DNA from: Nocardia sputorum
GTDB taxonomy: Bacteria; Actinomycetota; Actinomycetes; Mycobacteriales; Mycobacteriaceae
Length of the DNA stretch: 64,000 nt
Direction of reading: 5' to 3'
Assembly: GCF_027924405.1 (NCBI RefSeq)
Contig: NZ_AP026978.1
Location: 1,240,001 to 1,304,000 of the forward strand
Part shown: positions 27,005 through 36,186 of the stretch, in pieces
Layout of the letters: each line of letters starts with the position of its first letter
How positions within the stretch are numbered: the stretch's first letter is position 1
The notes under the pieces: model-generated
The model's database searches: none
The model's input: only the letters and a program-made list of their open reading frames with translations
Told to the model about the DNA's origin: nothing
Translations under genes and position numbers: made by a program

Positions 27005-27568
27005 TCAGAGAACGACCGCGAGAGGCGGGGCCCGGGTGCGCAGCGCCTCGGCGGCGAACACACGGAGGACGACCCGGTCGCGGTGGAGCGTTCGCAGGGG
27101 AGCGCGGTCCGCGACTACGGGCGGGGTGTGCCGCAGCGGGAGCACGCGGTGCAGCACCGCGGTTCCGATCCGGTACGCGGCTTCCGCGCCGCGGATCACG
27201 ACGGCCGCCGCGAACGCGGCGCACACGTGCGCGACGAGCATGGCCGGAGTCAGCTGGGCGTCACCGTGATGCAGGTGTCCCGAGCCGATCCCCATGGTGA
27301 AGTGCCCGAGCAGCTGCCCGGCGACCAGCGCCGCGACCAGCCCGGACGACGTCTTGCGCAGCGGAGCCAGACCCGACACCGACGCGCCGAGCACGGCGGA
27401 CGCGGCGGCCAGCAGCGCCAGCGCGGTGGTGTCCGGCAGCATGCCGCCGGAGGCCCAGCCGTGCGCCGCGACGGAAATAGCCCCCGAGATCGCACCGGCC
27501 GAGCCACCGCGCACCCGCGCGACGGCGCCGCGACGTCCCGCGGCAGACCGGTCGAACTCGTAACTCAC
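27005..27568 (-). CDS. Multi-helix membrane protein with GHLHHG motif
   Basis: 187 residues from GTG at 27568. About four to five helices, with GQLLGHFTMGIGSGHLHHG between them. I do not recognise a named family; similar small membrane proteins occur near copper- or iron-related genes in actinobacteria. It lies 292 bases upstream of the PepSY gene in the same direction. Metal relation is inferred from the His cluster and the neighbour. Confidence 0.65.
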   Translation of the reverse strand: MSYEFDRSAAGRRGAVARVRGGSAGAISGAISVAAHGWASGGMLPDTTALALLAAASAVLGASVSGLAPLRKTSSGLVAALVAGQLLGHFTMGIGSGHLHHGDAQLTPAMLVAHVCAAFAAAVVIRGAEAAYRIGTAVLHRVLPLRHTPPVVADRAPLRTLHRDRVVLRVFAAEALRTRAPPLAVVL

Positions 27569-27707
27569 CCGCTGATGATAGCGGACCGATTGCACGGGTC
27601 CGACCGCATCGGCTCGCACCGAAGCCGCAGCTTCGGACCGGAATTCACTTCGGCCTCCCGGGGCGGGCGGCAGGCGCACCGCCCGGCAGGCCCGGGACGC
27701 GAACCGC

Positions 27708-29366
27708 TCAGCCCGCGTCGATCTCCATCTCGATCAGCGGCTTGCGCAGCAGCTTGCCGGTCGCGTTGCGCGGCAGCTCGTCCAGGAAGATCACCTCGCG
27801 CGGGACCTTGTAGCGGGCGAGGTTCGCCTTGACGTAGTCCTTGATCTCCTGCGGGTCGCGCTTGCACTCGGGACCGGGCACCACGAACGCGCGCAGCCGC
27901 TTGCCGTACTCACGGTCGTCCACGCCGACGACAGCGGCTTCGAAGATGTCGTCGCGGCCGGCGATGAGGTTCTCCACCTCGAGCGGGAAGACGTTCTCGC
28001 CGCCGGAGACGATCATGTCGTCGTCGCGGCCGTCGATGTAGAGCAGGCCGTCGGCGTCGAAATGCCCCACGTCGCCGCTGGACATCATGCCGTCGACCAT
28101 TTCCTTGGTGCGGCCGTCGGTGTAGCCGGTGAAGGCGAAACCGTTGTCCACGAAGATGGTTCCGGTGACGTTCGGCTCGGTGATCGGCTTGCGGTTCTCG
28201 TCCAGCAGCACGATCCGGATGCCGACCGGAGCCTTGCCCGCGGTGGTCGGGGCCTTGCGCAGATCCTCGGGGGTCGCCACGGTCATCACGGCGCACTCGG
28301 TGGAGCCGTAGAGGTTGTAAAGGCTGTCGTTGAAGTGATCCAGCGTGCGGGTCACCACGTCGGGCGCGATGGCCGAGCCCGCCGCGAAGATCACCTTGAT
28401 GCTGCTGACGTCGTACTTCGCCAGCACGTCCGCGTCCAGGTCGAGGATGCGTTGCAGCATGGTCGGGACGACCACCAGGGAATCCGCCCGGTACTTCTGG
28501 ATGTTCGCCAGCGTCTGCTCGGGGTTGAACCGGCGCTGCTGGAAGACCACCCGGTTGCCCAGCGCGAGACCGAGGGTGAACTGCGACAGGCCGGTGCCGT
28601 GGAAGATCGGCGCGGCCATGATCATGGTGCCGTTGTTGGGCAGCGGCACCCGGTCGATGAACTGGGCCGAGGCGAAGGGGCTCACCCGGTCGCGCGGGGC
28701 GCCCTTCGGGGTGCCGGTGGTGCCGCTGGTCAGGATGACGATGCCGCCCGGCTTGGCCGGGGCGGGCAGCGCGGCGCCGGACTGTCCGCTGATCAGCGAG
28801 TCGACGGTCGGGATCGCGGGATCGGCGCCGTCCTTCTCGTCCACCCAGGTGAGAATGCGCGGAATCGCGGCGGGGATGGCGCTCATCAAGTCGATGAACT
28901 CGCTGTCGTGCAGCACCGCCTTGACGTTCTCCCGCTCGGCCACGTCGGCGAACTGCGGCTTGGCGAACCCGGTGTTCATCAGCACCCCGCGCACGCCGAG
29001 CTTGCCCGTGGCCAGCAGGCTCAGCACCATGCCGCGATGATCGCGGGCCAGGATCGCCACCACATCACCGGGATCGACGCCACTGCTCTGCAAGCCCCGC
29101 GCCAGAGCGTTGGACTGCTCGTTGAGCTGGCCGAAGGTCAACTCCCCGCGTTCGTCGACGATCGCCACGGCGTGCGGCCTGGTCTGCGCGGCGTGCATGA
29201 CGACACCCGCGAACGGGCCGAACTTCAAGATATTGAAGGCGGACCGTGCCGCATGGTCGGGCCGCAGCGGATTGAACAGCCGCCGCTTGACCATCACGTT
29301 CACGCCAAGGGCCAGATCGCCCGCCTTGCGGGCGGTACCGCCCAGCGCGGGGAGGGAAAGAGACAT
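27708..29366 (-). CDS. Long-chain acyl-CoA synthetase (FadD12-like)
   Basis: 552 residues from ATG at 29366. The P-loop is LTSGTTGTPKGAP, then NLYGSTECAV, SSGDVGHFDADG, VSGGENVFPLEVE and the catalytic Lys in NATGKLLRKPL. It makes acyl-CoA for beta-oxidation or lipid building. It is a close paralogue of the gene at 29545, from which it is 178 bases away in the same direction. The N-terminus has a hydrophobic/basic stretch that could bind membrane. The FadD12 likeness is from memory of mycobacterial sequences. Confidence 0.88.
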   Translation of the reverse strand: MSLSLPALGGTARKAGDLALGVNVMVKRRLFNPLRPDHAARSAFNILKFGPFAGVVMHAAQTRPHAVAIVDERGELTFGQLNEQSNALARGLQSSGVDPGDVVAILARDHRGMVLSLLATGKLGVRGVLMNTGFAKPQFADVAERENVKAVLHDSEFIDLMSAIPAAIPRILTWVDEKDGADPAIPTVDSLISGQSGAALPAPAKPGGIVILTSGTTGTPKGAPRDRVSPFASAQFIDRVPLPNNGTMIMAAPIFHGTGLSQFTLGLALGNRVVFQQRRFNPEQTLANIQKYRADSLVVVPTMLQRILDLDADVLAKYDVSSIKVIFAAGSAIAPDVVTRTLDHFNDSLYNLYGSTECAVMTVATPEDLRKAPTTAGKAPVGIRIVLLDENRKPITEPNVTGTIFVDNGFAFTGYTDGRTKEMVDGMMSSGDVGHFDADGLLYIDGRDDDMIVSGGENVFPLEVENLIAGRDDIFEAAVVGVDDREYGKRLRAFVVPGPECKRDPQEIKDYVKANLARYKVPREVIFLDELPRNATGKLLRKPLIEMEIDAG

Positions 29367-29443
29367 CGACGACAACCTTCCGGCGGTGTCACCCGGTGAT
29401 CCTCCGGGTGGTGCGGACCGCAATTCGATATACCCAGTGCTGG

Positions 29444-29457
29444 TGCTAACACTAGCA
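29444..29457. promoter_or_regulatory. Small dyad upstream of the first acyl-CoA synthetase
   Basis: TGCTA (29444-29448), spacer ACAC, TAGCA (29453-29457). It shares CTAACACT with the flank and left arm of the TetR site at 9453-9460. It may be an operator for the gene starting at 29366. Confidence 0.45.
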
Positions 29458-29544
29458 AGCGTGTGTAACTGGTTGTGTCACGTATCTCATCGGGTCCATA
29501 CCCGCTGGTAATGGGCCGGGCACGAGGGCCCGGCCCGCCGTCGA

Positions 29545-31170
29545 TCAGGCCTTGACCTCGTACTCCACCAGCACGCGGCGCAGCAGTTTGCCGGTCGCGT
29601 TGCGCGGCAGGTCGTCGAGGAAGACCACCTCGCGCGGCACCTTGTAGCGCGCCAGGTTGTTCTTCACGTACGCCTTGAGCTCCTCGCCGTCGGGCGAGTG
29701 ACCCGGCTCCGGAACGACGAAGGCGCGCAGGCGCTTACCGAATTCCACGTCGTCCACGCCGACAACCGCCACGTCGAAGACGTCGGGCCGCTCCAGCAGC
29801 AGGTTCTCCACCTCTTGCGGGAAGACGTTCTCGCCGCCGGACACGATCATGTCGTCATCGCGGCCGTCCACCATGAGCAGGCCGTTCTCGTCGAAGTGGC
29901 CGACGTCGCCGCTGGACATGTAGCCGTCGATGATCTGCTTGTGCCTGCCGTCGGTGTAGCCCTCGAACGGCGCGCCGCTGCGGATGAAGATGCGCCCGGT
30001 GGTGTTGATCGCGGTGACGCGCTGGTCGTTCTCGTCGTAGAGCCGCACTTCGCAGGTGATCGGCGCGCGCCCGACGGTGCCGGGCGCGAGCGCGAGGTCC
30101 TCCGGGTTCGCCACGGTCGCGACGGCGCATTCGGTGGAGCCGTAGAGGTTGTAGAGCACCGGGCCGAACGCCTCGGTGGCCTTGATCGTCAGCTCCGGCG
30201 ACAGCGCCGAACCGGCCAGCACGATCGCCTTCAGGGAGGACGTGTCGTACTTCGCCCGGATCGCCGGATCCAGCTCGACCATCCGGTGCAGCATCGTGGG
30301 CACCGCCACCAGCATGTCGGCCTTGTGCTCGGCCACCAGCGCGAGCGTCGCCTCGGCGTCGAACCGGCGGCGCACCACCACCTTGTTGGACAGGGCCGCG
30401 CCGACCAGCCAGGTGGCCAGGCCGGTGCTGTGGAAGATCGGCGAGACGATCACCTGGGTGCCGCGCCGCGGGAAGGGGATCCGGTCGACCATCTGCGCCG
30501 TCGACAGCGGAGTGACCTTGGTGCGCGGGGCGCCCTTGGGCAGGCCGGTGGTGCCGCTGGTCAGGATGATGAAGCCACCCGGCTTGCTCGGCGCGGGCAG
30601 CGGCTCGGTGGAGTTCGCGGCGACCAGGTCGTCGAGCGTCTGCGCGCCCTCGGGCAGCGCGGTCCCCTCGTCGACCCAGGTGAGGTAGCGCGGCAGGTCG
30701 GTGGGCAGCGCGTCGAGCAGGCCGAGGAACTCGCTGTCGTGCAGCACCGCCTTGACCTTCTCGCGCTGGCACACCTCGGCGAACTGCGGTTTGGCGAACC
30801 CGGTGTTCATCAGCGCCACTCGCACGCCGAGCTTGCCCGCGGCGGCCATGGCGATGATCAGCCCGCGGTGGTCGCGCGCCAGCAACCCGATCACCTGGCC
30901 TTCGGTGATGCCCGCCGCTTGCAGGCCGCGCGCGACGGCCGTCGACCGGTCGTCCAGTTCGCGGTAGGTCAGCTCGCCCGCCTCGTCCACGATGCCCGGA
31001 GCGTCCGGCGCCACGCGCGCGGAGTGCCGGATCAGGGTCGCCTGGGGGCCGAGGATGCGCGACTCCTTCATCGTCCGCAGCGTCTCCAGCGGCTTCTTGG
31101 GGTCGGTGACACCCCGGCTGCGCAGCACCCCTAGCGCCTTGACGGCCTCCAGCGTGTGGGCCAAGTTCAT
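29545..31170 (-). CDS. Long-chain acyl-CoA synthetase (FadD12-like), paralogue
   Basis: 541 residues from ATG at 31170. Motifs are LTSGTTGLPKGAP, NLYGSTECAV, SSGDVGHFDENG, VSGGENVFPQEVE and NATGKLLRRVL. It is plainly related to the gene at 27708 along the whole length, so the pair arose by tandem duplication, perhaps long ago. Same reaction; a different chain-length preference would explain keeping both. Confidence 0.88.
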   Translation of the reverse strand: MNLAHTLEAVKALGVLRSRGVTDPKKPLETLRTMKESRILGPQATLIRHSARVAPDAPGIVDEAGELTYRELDDRSTAVARGLQAAGITEGQVIGLLARDHRGLIIAMAAAGKLGVRVALMNTGFAKPQFAEVCQREKVKAVLHDSEFLGLLDALPTDLPRYLTWVDEGTALPEGAQTLDDLVAANSTEPLPAPSKPGGFIILTSGTTGLPKGAPRTKVTPLSTAQMVDRIPFPRRGTQVIVSPIFHSTGLATWLVGAALSNKVVVRRRFDAEATLALVAEHKADMLVAVPTMLHRMVELDPAIRAKYDTSSLKAIVLAGSALSPELTIKATEAFGPVLYNLYGSTECAVATVANPEDLALAPGTVGRAPITCEVRLYDENDQRVTAINTTGRIFIRSGAPFEGYTDGRHKQIIDGYMSSGDVGHFDENGLLMVDGRDDDMIVSGGENVFPQEVENLLLERPDVFDVAVVGVDDVEFGKRLRAFVVPEPGHSPDGEELKAYVKNNLARYKVPREVVFLDDLPRNATGKLLRRVLVEYEVKA

Positions 31171-31258
31171 GTCGAATTACCTCCACAAAACCCTCGCGTC
31201 GGTCCTCGACCTAGCGAACCGGTACGGCGTGTTGACTTGCCACCGTAGCAGTGCGGAG

Positions 31259-31272
31259 TGTGACAGGTCACA
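31259..31272. promoter_or_regulatory. TGTGAC-AG-GTCACA dyad
   Basis: Six-base perfect arms in the divergent region between the acyl-CoA synthetase (start 31170) and the AhpD-like gene (start 31422). It looks like a CRP-type half-site pair but with the centre two bases too short. Confidence 0.4.
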
Positions 31273-31421
31273 GTTGAAACGGACAAATCAGTCTCGGTTC
31301 GGTTGCGTCCGCCCCAGGTCGAGACCGTCCGCGGGCCGATTCCGGCCTTTCCGCTCTCGGCTACCGGTCGGTAGGGTTATCCTCGCAGCGTCTCGAGACC
31401 GCTCGAAGGGAGACGCGGCCG

Positions 31422-32024
31422 ATGTCCGATCCGAAGGACCGTGCACCGTTCATCGACATTCCCGGCGATCTGCCCGGCATCCGGGGTTTGTTCGCTTTCA
31501 AGCCCGAAACCGGAGCCGCGCTCAGCGAATTCGCGCAGACCCTGTTGCGCGGGACTTCTCCACTGACGCCGGGGGAGCGCGAGACGATAGCCGCCTACGT
31601 CTCCTCGCGCAACGAAACGTATTTCTGCACGCAGTCGCACGCGGCGACCGCGGCGGTGCTGGTGGACGGCGGCCGCGACGTGATCGACGCCGTCATCGAG
31701 GACGTGGAGTCCGCCGCGATCGAGCCGAAACTGCGTGCGTTGCTGCGCATCGCGGACAAGGTGCGCCGGTCGGGGCTCGAAGTGACCGCCGAGGACGTCG
31801 AGGACGCACGTGCCGCGGGCGCCAAGGACGAGGACATCCACGACGCCGTCCTCGTCGCCGCGGCGTTCTGCATGTTCAACCGCTATGTGGACGGCCTGGC
31901 GACGGTCGCGCCCCGGGAGCGGGCGACGTACGAGCAGATCGGTGGCATGCTCGCCACCGCGGGATACGTGGCCGCCGGCGTGCCCCCCGAATCAGCGCCG
32001 GGCGCTGGCCAGAGCGACCAGTAG
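31422..32024 (+). CDS. AhpD-like/carboxymuconolactone decarboxylase-family protein
   Basis: 200 residues with an AAGGGAG site. The AhpD-like core is seen at PLTPGERETIAAYVSSRNE followed by YFCTQSHAATAA, where Cys and His form the peroxidase-type active site, though the first Cys of a CxxC pair is Thr/Ser-rich here. VLVAAAFCMFNRYVDG closes the domain. The family covers alkylhydroperoxidase AhpD proteins; a peroxide-linked role is family-based. Its last 33 bases overlap the end of the opposite regulator gene. Confidence 0.8.
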   Translation: MSDPKDRAPFIDIPGDLPGIRGLFAFKPETGAALSEFAQTLLRGTSPLTPGERETIAAYVSSRNETYFCTQSHAATAAVLVDGGRDVIDAVIEDVESAAIEPKLRALLRIADKVRRSGLEVTAEDVEDARAAGAKDEDIHDAVLVAAAFCMFNRYVDGLATVAPRERATYEQIGGMLATAGYVAAGVPPESAPGAGQSDQ

Positions 32025-32491
32025 CGGAACCACCCTGGCGGCGGGAACCTCGAACCGGCCGCGGCCCGCGGTGTGCAGCCAGCCCACCGCGGCCAGCTGG
32101 CGCAGGTGGTGATAGATCTGGCCGGAGCTGCCGACACCGTCCACCCCGGCCAGCTCGGCCGCGGTCCTGCGCCCGCCCATGATCTCGCGCAGCAGCCGCA
32201 ACCGGACGGACTTCCCAGCGCCGCAAGGCATTCCGCGGTCTCGGCCCAGTCGTCCTCGATGAGGTCGCCGGTGGTGAACCGGGCCTGCCACTCGCGCTGC
32301 TGGTCGTTGGGCAAGCGGACCGACCCGGCGAAGACGACGCCGCCGTTGGGCTCGTCGGCCGCCGCGAACTCCTCCCGCAGGCGCTCGACCGCCCACTCGT
32401 CGGTGCCCGGCGGGAGACTCTCGGGCCGTAGGTTCTCTTCGAGCGCGCTGAGCCGCCGCTCCAACTCGGCGACTCGGTCTTCCAGACTCAC
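31992..32491 (-). pseudogene. ArsR-type winged-helix regulator, frameshifted
   Basis: The N-terminal part starts at GTG 32491 (SLEDRVAELERRLSALEE coiled coil, then FTTGDLIEDDWAETAECLAALGS). The C-terminal part (VRLRLLREIMGG, AELAGVDGVGSSGQIYHHLRQ, VGWLHTAGRGRFEV) is in another frame and ends at 31992. The break is near 32207-32212, where one missing G/C in GTCCGTCC-like sequence separates the frames; restoring it gives LGSPVRLRLL, the normal ArsR helix. It is either a real frameshift or a sequencing error. The 3' end overlaps the AhpD-like gene by 33 bases. Confidence 0.75.
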
Positions 32492-32574
32492 GAATCCCCA
32501 AGCTACGGAACTACGTAATGTCCGACAAACCGACGGCTCCGGCTCCGTGGCGGCGGGAGCCGGAGCCGCCGCCC

Positions 32575-33207
32575 TCAGTTGTAGACCGCGCCGAACGACG
32601 GCACCGAGATGGTGCCGAGCCGGTAGGCGTACCCGTCCGGGTTCTCGTCGCTGACGGGCACCGACCAGCGGTGCCACAGCGACCCGTACACGGCGGCGAC
32701 CACCGGGCCCGCGCCGGTGTCCAGGGCGCGTGTGCGAATGGTGGTGTCCACCGGAACGTCGTTGTGCTCGTAGAGCAGCTCGGTGCCACTGCGCCCATTG
32801 GCCAGGTTGATCCAGAGCACCTCGAGCTTCGCGCCGCCCTGGTTGGGCGAGATGGTGCCCGGCCCGCCGAAGAACCCGAGGCGGAATCCGTCCATGCCCA
32901 GGGCGATTCCGGACCCGTACACGCCCGGGCCCTCACCGCGTCCGATGTCCGACTGCGCCGGGATCTGGAACGGTTGCGCGGGCAAGGCCACCTGCTCGGC
33001 CTTCGCGAGCTGCCCGGAGGTGATCAGGCGATCCACGGCCTGCTCGGCTGCCGGATTCCCGGCCGCGGCGGCACGCAATTGCTGCGCGGCGGCGGTCCAG
33101 TCCACCGCGGCCGGCTGCGCGGCGGCGTGCCCGGCGAACGGTGCTACGAACACCGCGGAGGCGGCGACGGCGGTGGCGAGGCGACGCGTAAGACTCAGTC
33201 GTTGCAT
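32575..33207 (-). CDS. Secreted protein, unknown function
   Basis: 210 residues. Clear Sec signal peptide (basic start, then ATAVAASAVFVAPFAGHAAA). The mature part has QLRAAAAGNPAAEQAVDRL then a beta-rich domain with GMDGFRLGFFGGPGT and NLANGRSGTELLYEHND. Proteins of this type are frequent in Nocardia and Rhodococcus, without known function. No lipobox or membrane anchor is seen. Confidence 0.75.
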   Translation of the reverse strand: MQRLSLTRRLATAVAASAVFVAPFAGHAAAQPAAVDWTAAAQQLRAAAAGNPAAEQAVDRLITSGQLAKAEQVALPAQPFQIPAQSDIGRGEGPGVYGSGIALGMDGFRLGFFGGPGTISPNQGGAKLEVLWINLANGRSGTELLYEHNDVPVDTTIRTRALDTGAGPVVAAVYGSLWHRWSVPVSDENPDGYAYRLGTISVPSFGAVYN

Positions 33208-33571
33208 AACCAGTTCTCCTCGAAGTTCTCTGGTACTGCGCGAGTGAAATACGTCCGCTGATTGGTCGATCCAGCGACAGGGCGATAGGCTGCCCGGTCA
33301 GTTACGCGCCTGTCCAGAGGGGAACGCCGAATGGCGTGATCGTGTCGTTGACTCATCGATGCAACGGCGTGCTTGTCAGGTCCCGGCGCAAGCGTCGGGC
33401 TGCCGACCGTGGCCCTGAACAGCGCTTTCTCGATAAACCGTTCCGTATGGTCCGGTCGAGGGTAGTGTGGGTTTCGAGGCGACCGCCGAATCCGCGGCGG
33501 CGGTGACCGTATCTATACGGTGCGCCACCCATTCGGGCGTCATCGATCGCGAGTGAGCGGAGAATCCAGAA
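33208..33571. other. Gene-free divergent region with one dyad
   Basis: 364 bases between the secreted protein and the small frame at 33572. ACCGTAT-CT-ATACGGT (33506-33521) is a perfect 7-2-7 dyad 50 bases before the small frame and may be an operator or promoter element. Otherwise I see nothing. Confidence 0.45.
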
Positions 33572-33739
33572 ATGCATCGAAGTGACCGGTCCCCGTTGTT
33601 CAGCCATCCGAATGAACCCTCCGAGGTCGGCGCACCCGCGGTCGGAGTGGTTCGCACGCCCGTATTCAGTGACCTCGTCGTCGCGACGCCGTCCGCGGTG
33701 ACCGACGAAGCGGGACCGGTCGAGTCCGGCGGCGATTAG
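33572..33739 (+). CDS. Small protein coupled to the acyltransferase
   Basis: 55 residues (MHRSDRSPLFSHPNEPSEVG start, ends EAGPVESGGD) from ATG at 33572 with a GGAGA site. It is acidic and Pro/Val-rich with no membrane helix. Its TAG stop shares a G with the GTG of the acyltransferase (TAGTG), the usual sign of translational coupling. Function unknown. Confidence 0.5.
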   Translation: MHRSDRSPLFSHPNEPSEVGAPAVGVVRTPVFSDLVVATPSAVTDEAGPVESGGD

Positions 33740-34650
33740 TGCACCCCTCCGGCCGGGTATGGGACCTGGGTTACGCCGCCGGTTGGCGGCTGGTCCGCGC
33801 CTTGCCGGAACCGTTGGCGGTCCGCCTCTTCGACGCGGGCGCCGAACGAGCGGCCCGCAACGGCGGTCCGAATCAATTGCGCCGGAACCTGTCTCGAGTA
33901 TTGGGCACAGCGCCGGACCAGGTGCCGCAGACGCTGATCCGGGAGAGTTTGCGCTCCTATGCCCGCTACTGGCGCGAAGCCTTCCGGCTGCCGTCGATGG
34001 ATCCGGTGCGACTGGCCGACACCATCGAATCCGTGGCGACCGGGCTCGAACACATCCACCAGGCGGTCGAACGCGGCACCGGTGCGGTGCTCGCCCTACC
34101 GCACAGCGGTAATTGGGACCTGGCGGGCGTCTGGCTGGTGCAGCGCGTGGGCTCGCCGACGGTCGTCGCGGAGCGGCTCGCACCGGAATCGTTGTTCCGG
34201 CGCTTCGTCCGTTTCCGTGAACGGTTGGGATTCGAGATCATCCCGCTCACCGGTACCGCGACGCCGCCGTTCCCCCAGCTGGTCGCCCGGATCCGGCAGG
34301 GACGGATAGTCGGGCTGCTCGGTGAACGCGACTTGTCCGGCACAGGCGTACCGGTGACCTTCTTCGGTGAGCCCGCTCGGCTGCCCGCCGGTCCGGCTCG
34401 CCTGTCGATCGACACCGGCGCGCCACTTCTTCCCGTGCACTGCTGGTACACCCCCGACGGCTGGGGATTTCACGTGAGTCCCCCCGTCGACACCAGCCGT
34501 GGCGTGCGCGAGACCACCCAGGCGCTGGCCGACCGATTCGCCGCGGGCATCGCCGCCCACCCCGCCGACTGGCACATGCTCCAGCCGCTGTGGACGGCCG
34601 ACGTCACCGCCGCCCGGCTCGCCCGCCGGACGTCGACCCCGCCGAACTGA
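33739..34650 (+). CDS. LpxL/HtrB-family acyltransferase (PatA-like)
   Basis: 303 residues from GTG at 33739. The HX4D acyltransferase motif is LPHSGNWDLAG (about residue 117), followed by ERLAPESLFRRFVRFRE and LLGERDLSGTGVPVTFFGE, the usual later blocks. The family transfers acyl chains; in mycobacteria PatA acylates phosphatidylinositol mannosides at the inner face of the membrane. The usual neighbours pgsA and pimA are absent here, so this may be a paralogue with another acceptor. Confidence 0.82.
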   Translation: MHPSGRVWDLGYAAGWRLVRALPEPLAVRLFDAGAERAARNGGPNQLRRNLSRVLGTAPDQVPQTLIRESLRSYARYWREAFRLPSMDPVRLADTIESVATGLEHIHQAVERGTGAVLALPHSGNWDLAGVWLVQRVGSPTVVAERLAPESLFRRFVRFRERLGFEIIPLTGTATPPFPQLVARIRQGRIVGLLGERDLSGTGVPVTFFGEPARLPAGPARLSIDTGAPLLPVHCWYTPDGWGFHVSPPVDTSRGVRETTQALADRFAAGIAAHPADWHMLQPLWTADVTAARLARRTSTPPN

Positions 34651-34859
34651 ACTATTCGGAGGGCGCGGAGGAGGCTTCCTCAGTCGCCTGGCAACCCCCA
34701 CGCGAATCCGGCCGCGATCACGAAACAACTGACAACCGAAATGAGAACAATGCTCCACATGTGCGCGAAGGGTACGGAACATCCGGTACGAAATCCATAG
34801 CCCATTCTCGCCGAATGTGTTTCAGGACACGTCATTCGTTTCGTCGCCGGGTGCGGAAA

Positions 34860-34900
34860 CGAAATCCGGTGCGAGACCGAGAAGCTCGCACCGGATTTCG
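34860..34900. terminator. Bidirectional hairpin terminator
   Basis: Perfect 16-bp arms (34860-34875 and 34885-34900; left arm CGAAATCCGGTGCGAG) with a 9-base loop, between the convergent acyltransferase and fadE23. Confidence 0.85.
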
Positions 34901-34922
34901 TCGTCGATCGTCTAACGCAGCG

Positions 34923-36152
34923 TCACTTCAGTTCGGCGCTGGTCTTGCCCAGGATGCGGCGGGCGACGATGAGCTGCTGGATCTGCTGGGTGCCTTCGAA
35001 GATGTCCAGGATCTTCGAGTCGCGACCCCACTTCTCCAGCAAGGTGCGCTGGGAGTAGCCGATGGCGCCGGCCAGTTCGACGGCCTTCAAGGTGACGTCG
35101 GTGCCGGTGCGGCCCGCCTTCGCCTTGGACATGGACGCCTCGAGCGAGTTCGGCTTCTTGTTGTCGGCCATCCACGCGGCGCGCAGGGCGAGCAGGTAGG
35201 CGGACTCGTAATCGGCTTCCATCCGCAGGAATTCGGCGGCGGCGGCGTGCTGATTGTTGGCCGGGACGTCGTAGGAGATGTCCACGCCCGAAGCGGTCAG
35301 GATCGAGCGCAGCTCTTCGAGCGCGGCGCGCGCGACGCCGATCGCCATCGCGGCGACGAGCGGACGGGTGTTGTCGAAGGTCTGCATGACCCCGGCGAAA
35401 CCCTTCTCCACGTTGACTTCCGGGCTGCCGAGGATGTTGTCCTTCGGGATCCGGCAGTCCTGCAGCAGCAGCACGGCGGTGTCGGAGGCCTTGATGCCGA
35501 GCTTGTGCTCGAGCCGCGCCACCGACAGGCCGGGCGCGTCGCGCGGCACGACGAACGACTTGATCGCCGCGCGGCCGAGGCTCTTGTCCACCGTCGCCCA
35601 CACCACGATGTGGGTCGAGCGCTGACCGGCGGTGACGAAGATCTTCTCGCCGTTGAGCACCCACTCGTCGCCGTCGAGCACGGCGGTGGTGGACACGGCG
35701 GCGGAGTCGGAGCCGAAGGACGGCTCGGTGATGGCCATCGAGGCCCACACCTTGCCGAAGCGCTTCAGCTGCTCGTCGGTGGCCACGGCGGCGATGGCCG
35801 CGTTGCCCAGGCCCTGGTAGGGGATCGACAGCATGAGGCCGACATCGCCCCAGGAGGTCTCCAGCGCGTTCAGCAGTGCGGACATGTTGCCGCCGTTGGT
35901 GTTGCCGAGCAGCTCGGTGGCGTGGCGGTCGGCGTCACCGTCGTCGGAGCGGCCACCGGCGGCGCCGCCGATCTTCTGGGTGCCGGAGTCGGCCAGGCCC
36001 TCGACCATGGCGGCCATGGTGTCCAGCTCGACCGGGTAGTCGTGTTCGGCGAGGTCGTACTTGCGCGAGATCGGGCGGAAGATCTCCTGCGCGACCTGGT
36101 GCGCCTGATTCGCGCTGGCCCGCAGCTTCTTGGGGAGTTCGAGGTTGATCAT
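34923..36152 (-). CDS. fadE23: Acyl-CoA dehydrogenase, FadE23-like
   Basis: 409 residues from ATG at 36152. Features of the family: WASMAITEPSFGSDSAA, then LNGEKIFVTAG, then KLGIKASDTAVLLLQDCRIP and the C-terminal EGTQQIQQLIVARRILG. It binds FAD and makes the trans-2-enoyl-CoA. It lies 34 bases downstream of a FadE24-like gene, as fadE24-fadE23 do in M. tuberculosis; the two may form an alpha2beta2 complex, as other paired mycobacterial FadE proteins do. The assignment rests on likeness and order. Confidence 0.85.
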   Translation of the reverse strand: MINLELPKKLRASANQAHQVAQEIFRPISRKYDLAEHDYPVELDTMAAMVEGLADSGTQKIGGAAGGRSDDGDADRHATELLGNTNGGNMSALLNALETSWGDVGLMLSIPYQGLGNAAIAAVATDEQLKRFGKVWASMAITEPSFGSDSAAVSTTAVLDGDEWVLNGEKIFVTAGQRSTHIVVWATVDKSLGRAAIKSFVVPRDAPGLSVARLEHKLGIKASDTAVLLLQDCRIPKDNILGSPEVNVEKGFAGVMQTFDNTRPLVAAMAIGVARAALEELRSILTASGVDISYDVPANNQHAAAAEFLRMEADYESAYLLALRAAWMADNKKPNSLEASMSKAKAGRTGTDVTLKAVELAGAIGYSQRTLLEKWGRDSKILDIFEGTQQIQQLIVARRILGKTSAELK

Positions 36153-36186
36153 GGGGAAGGTCTCCTGGAGAACGGAACGAGCCGGT

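Noticed and set aside
32518..33261. Plus-strand frame of 247 codons
   Set aside because: It is antisense to a secreted protein with a clear signal peptide and shows shadow composition.
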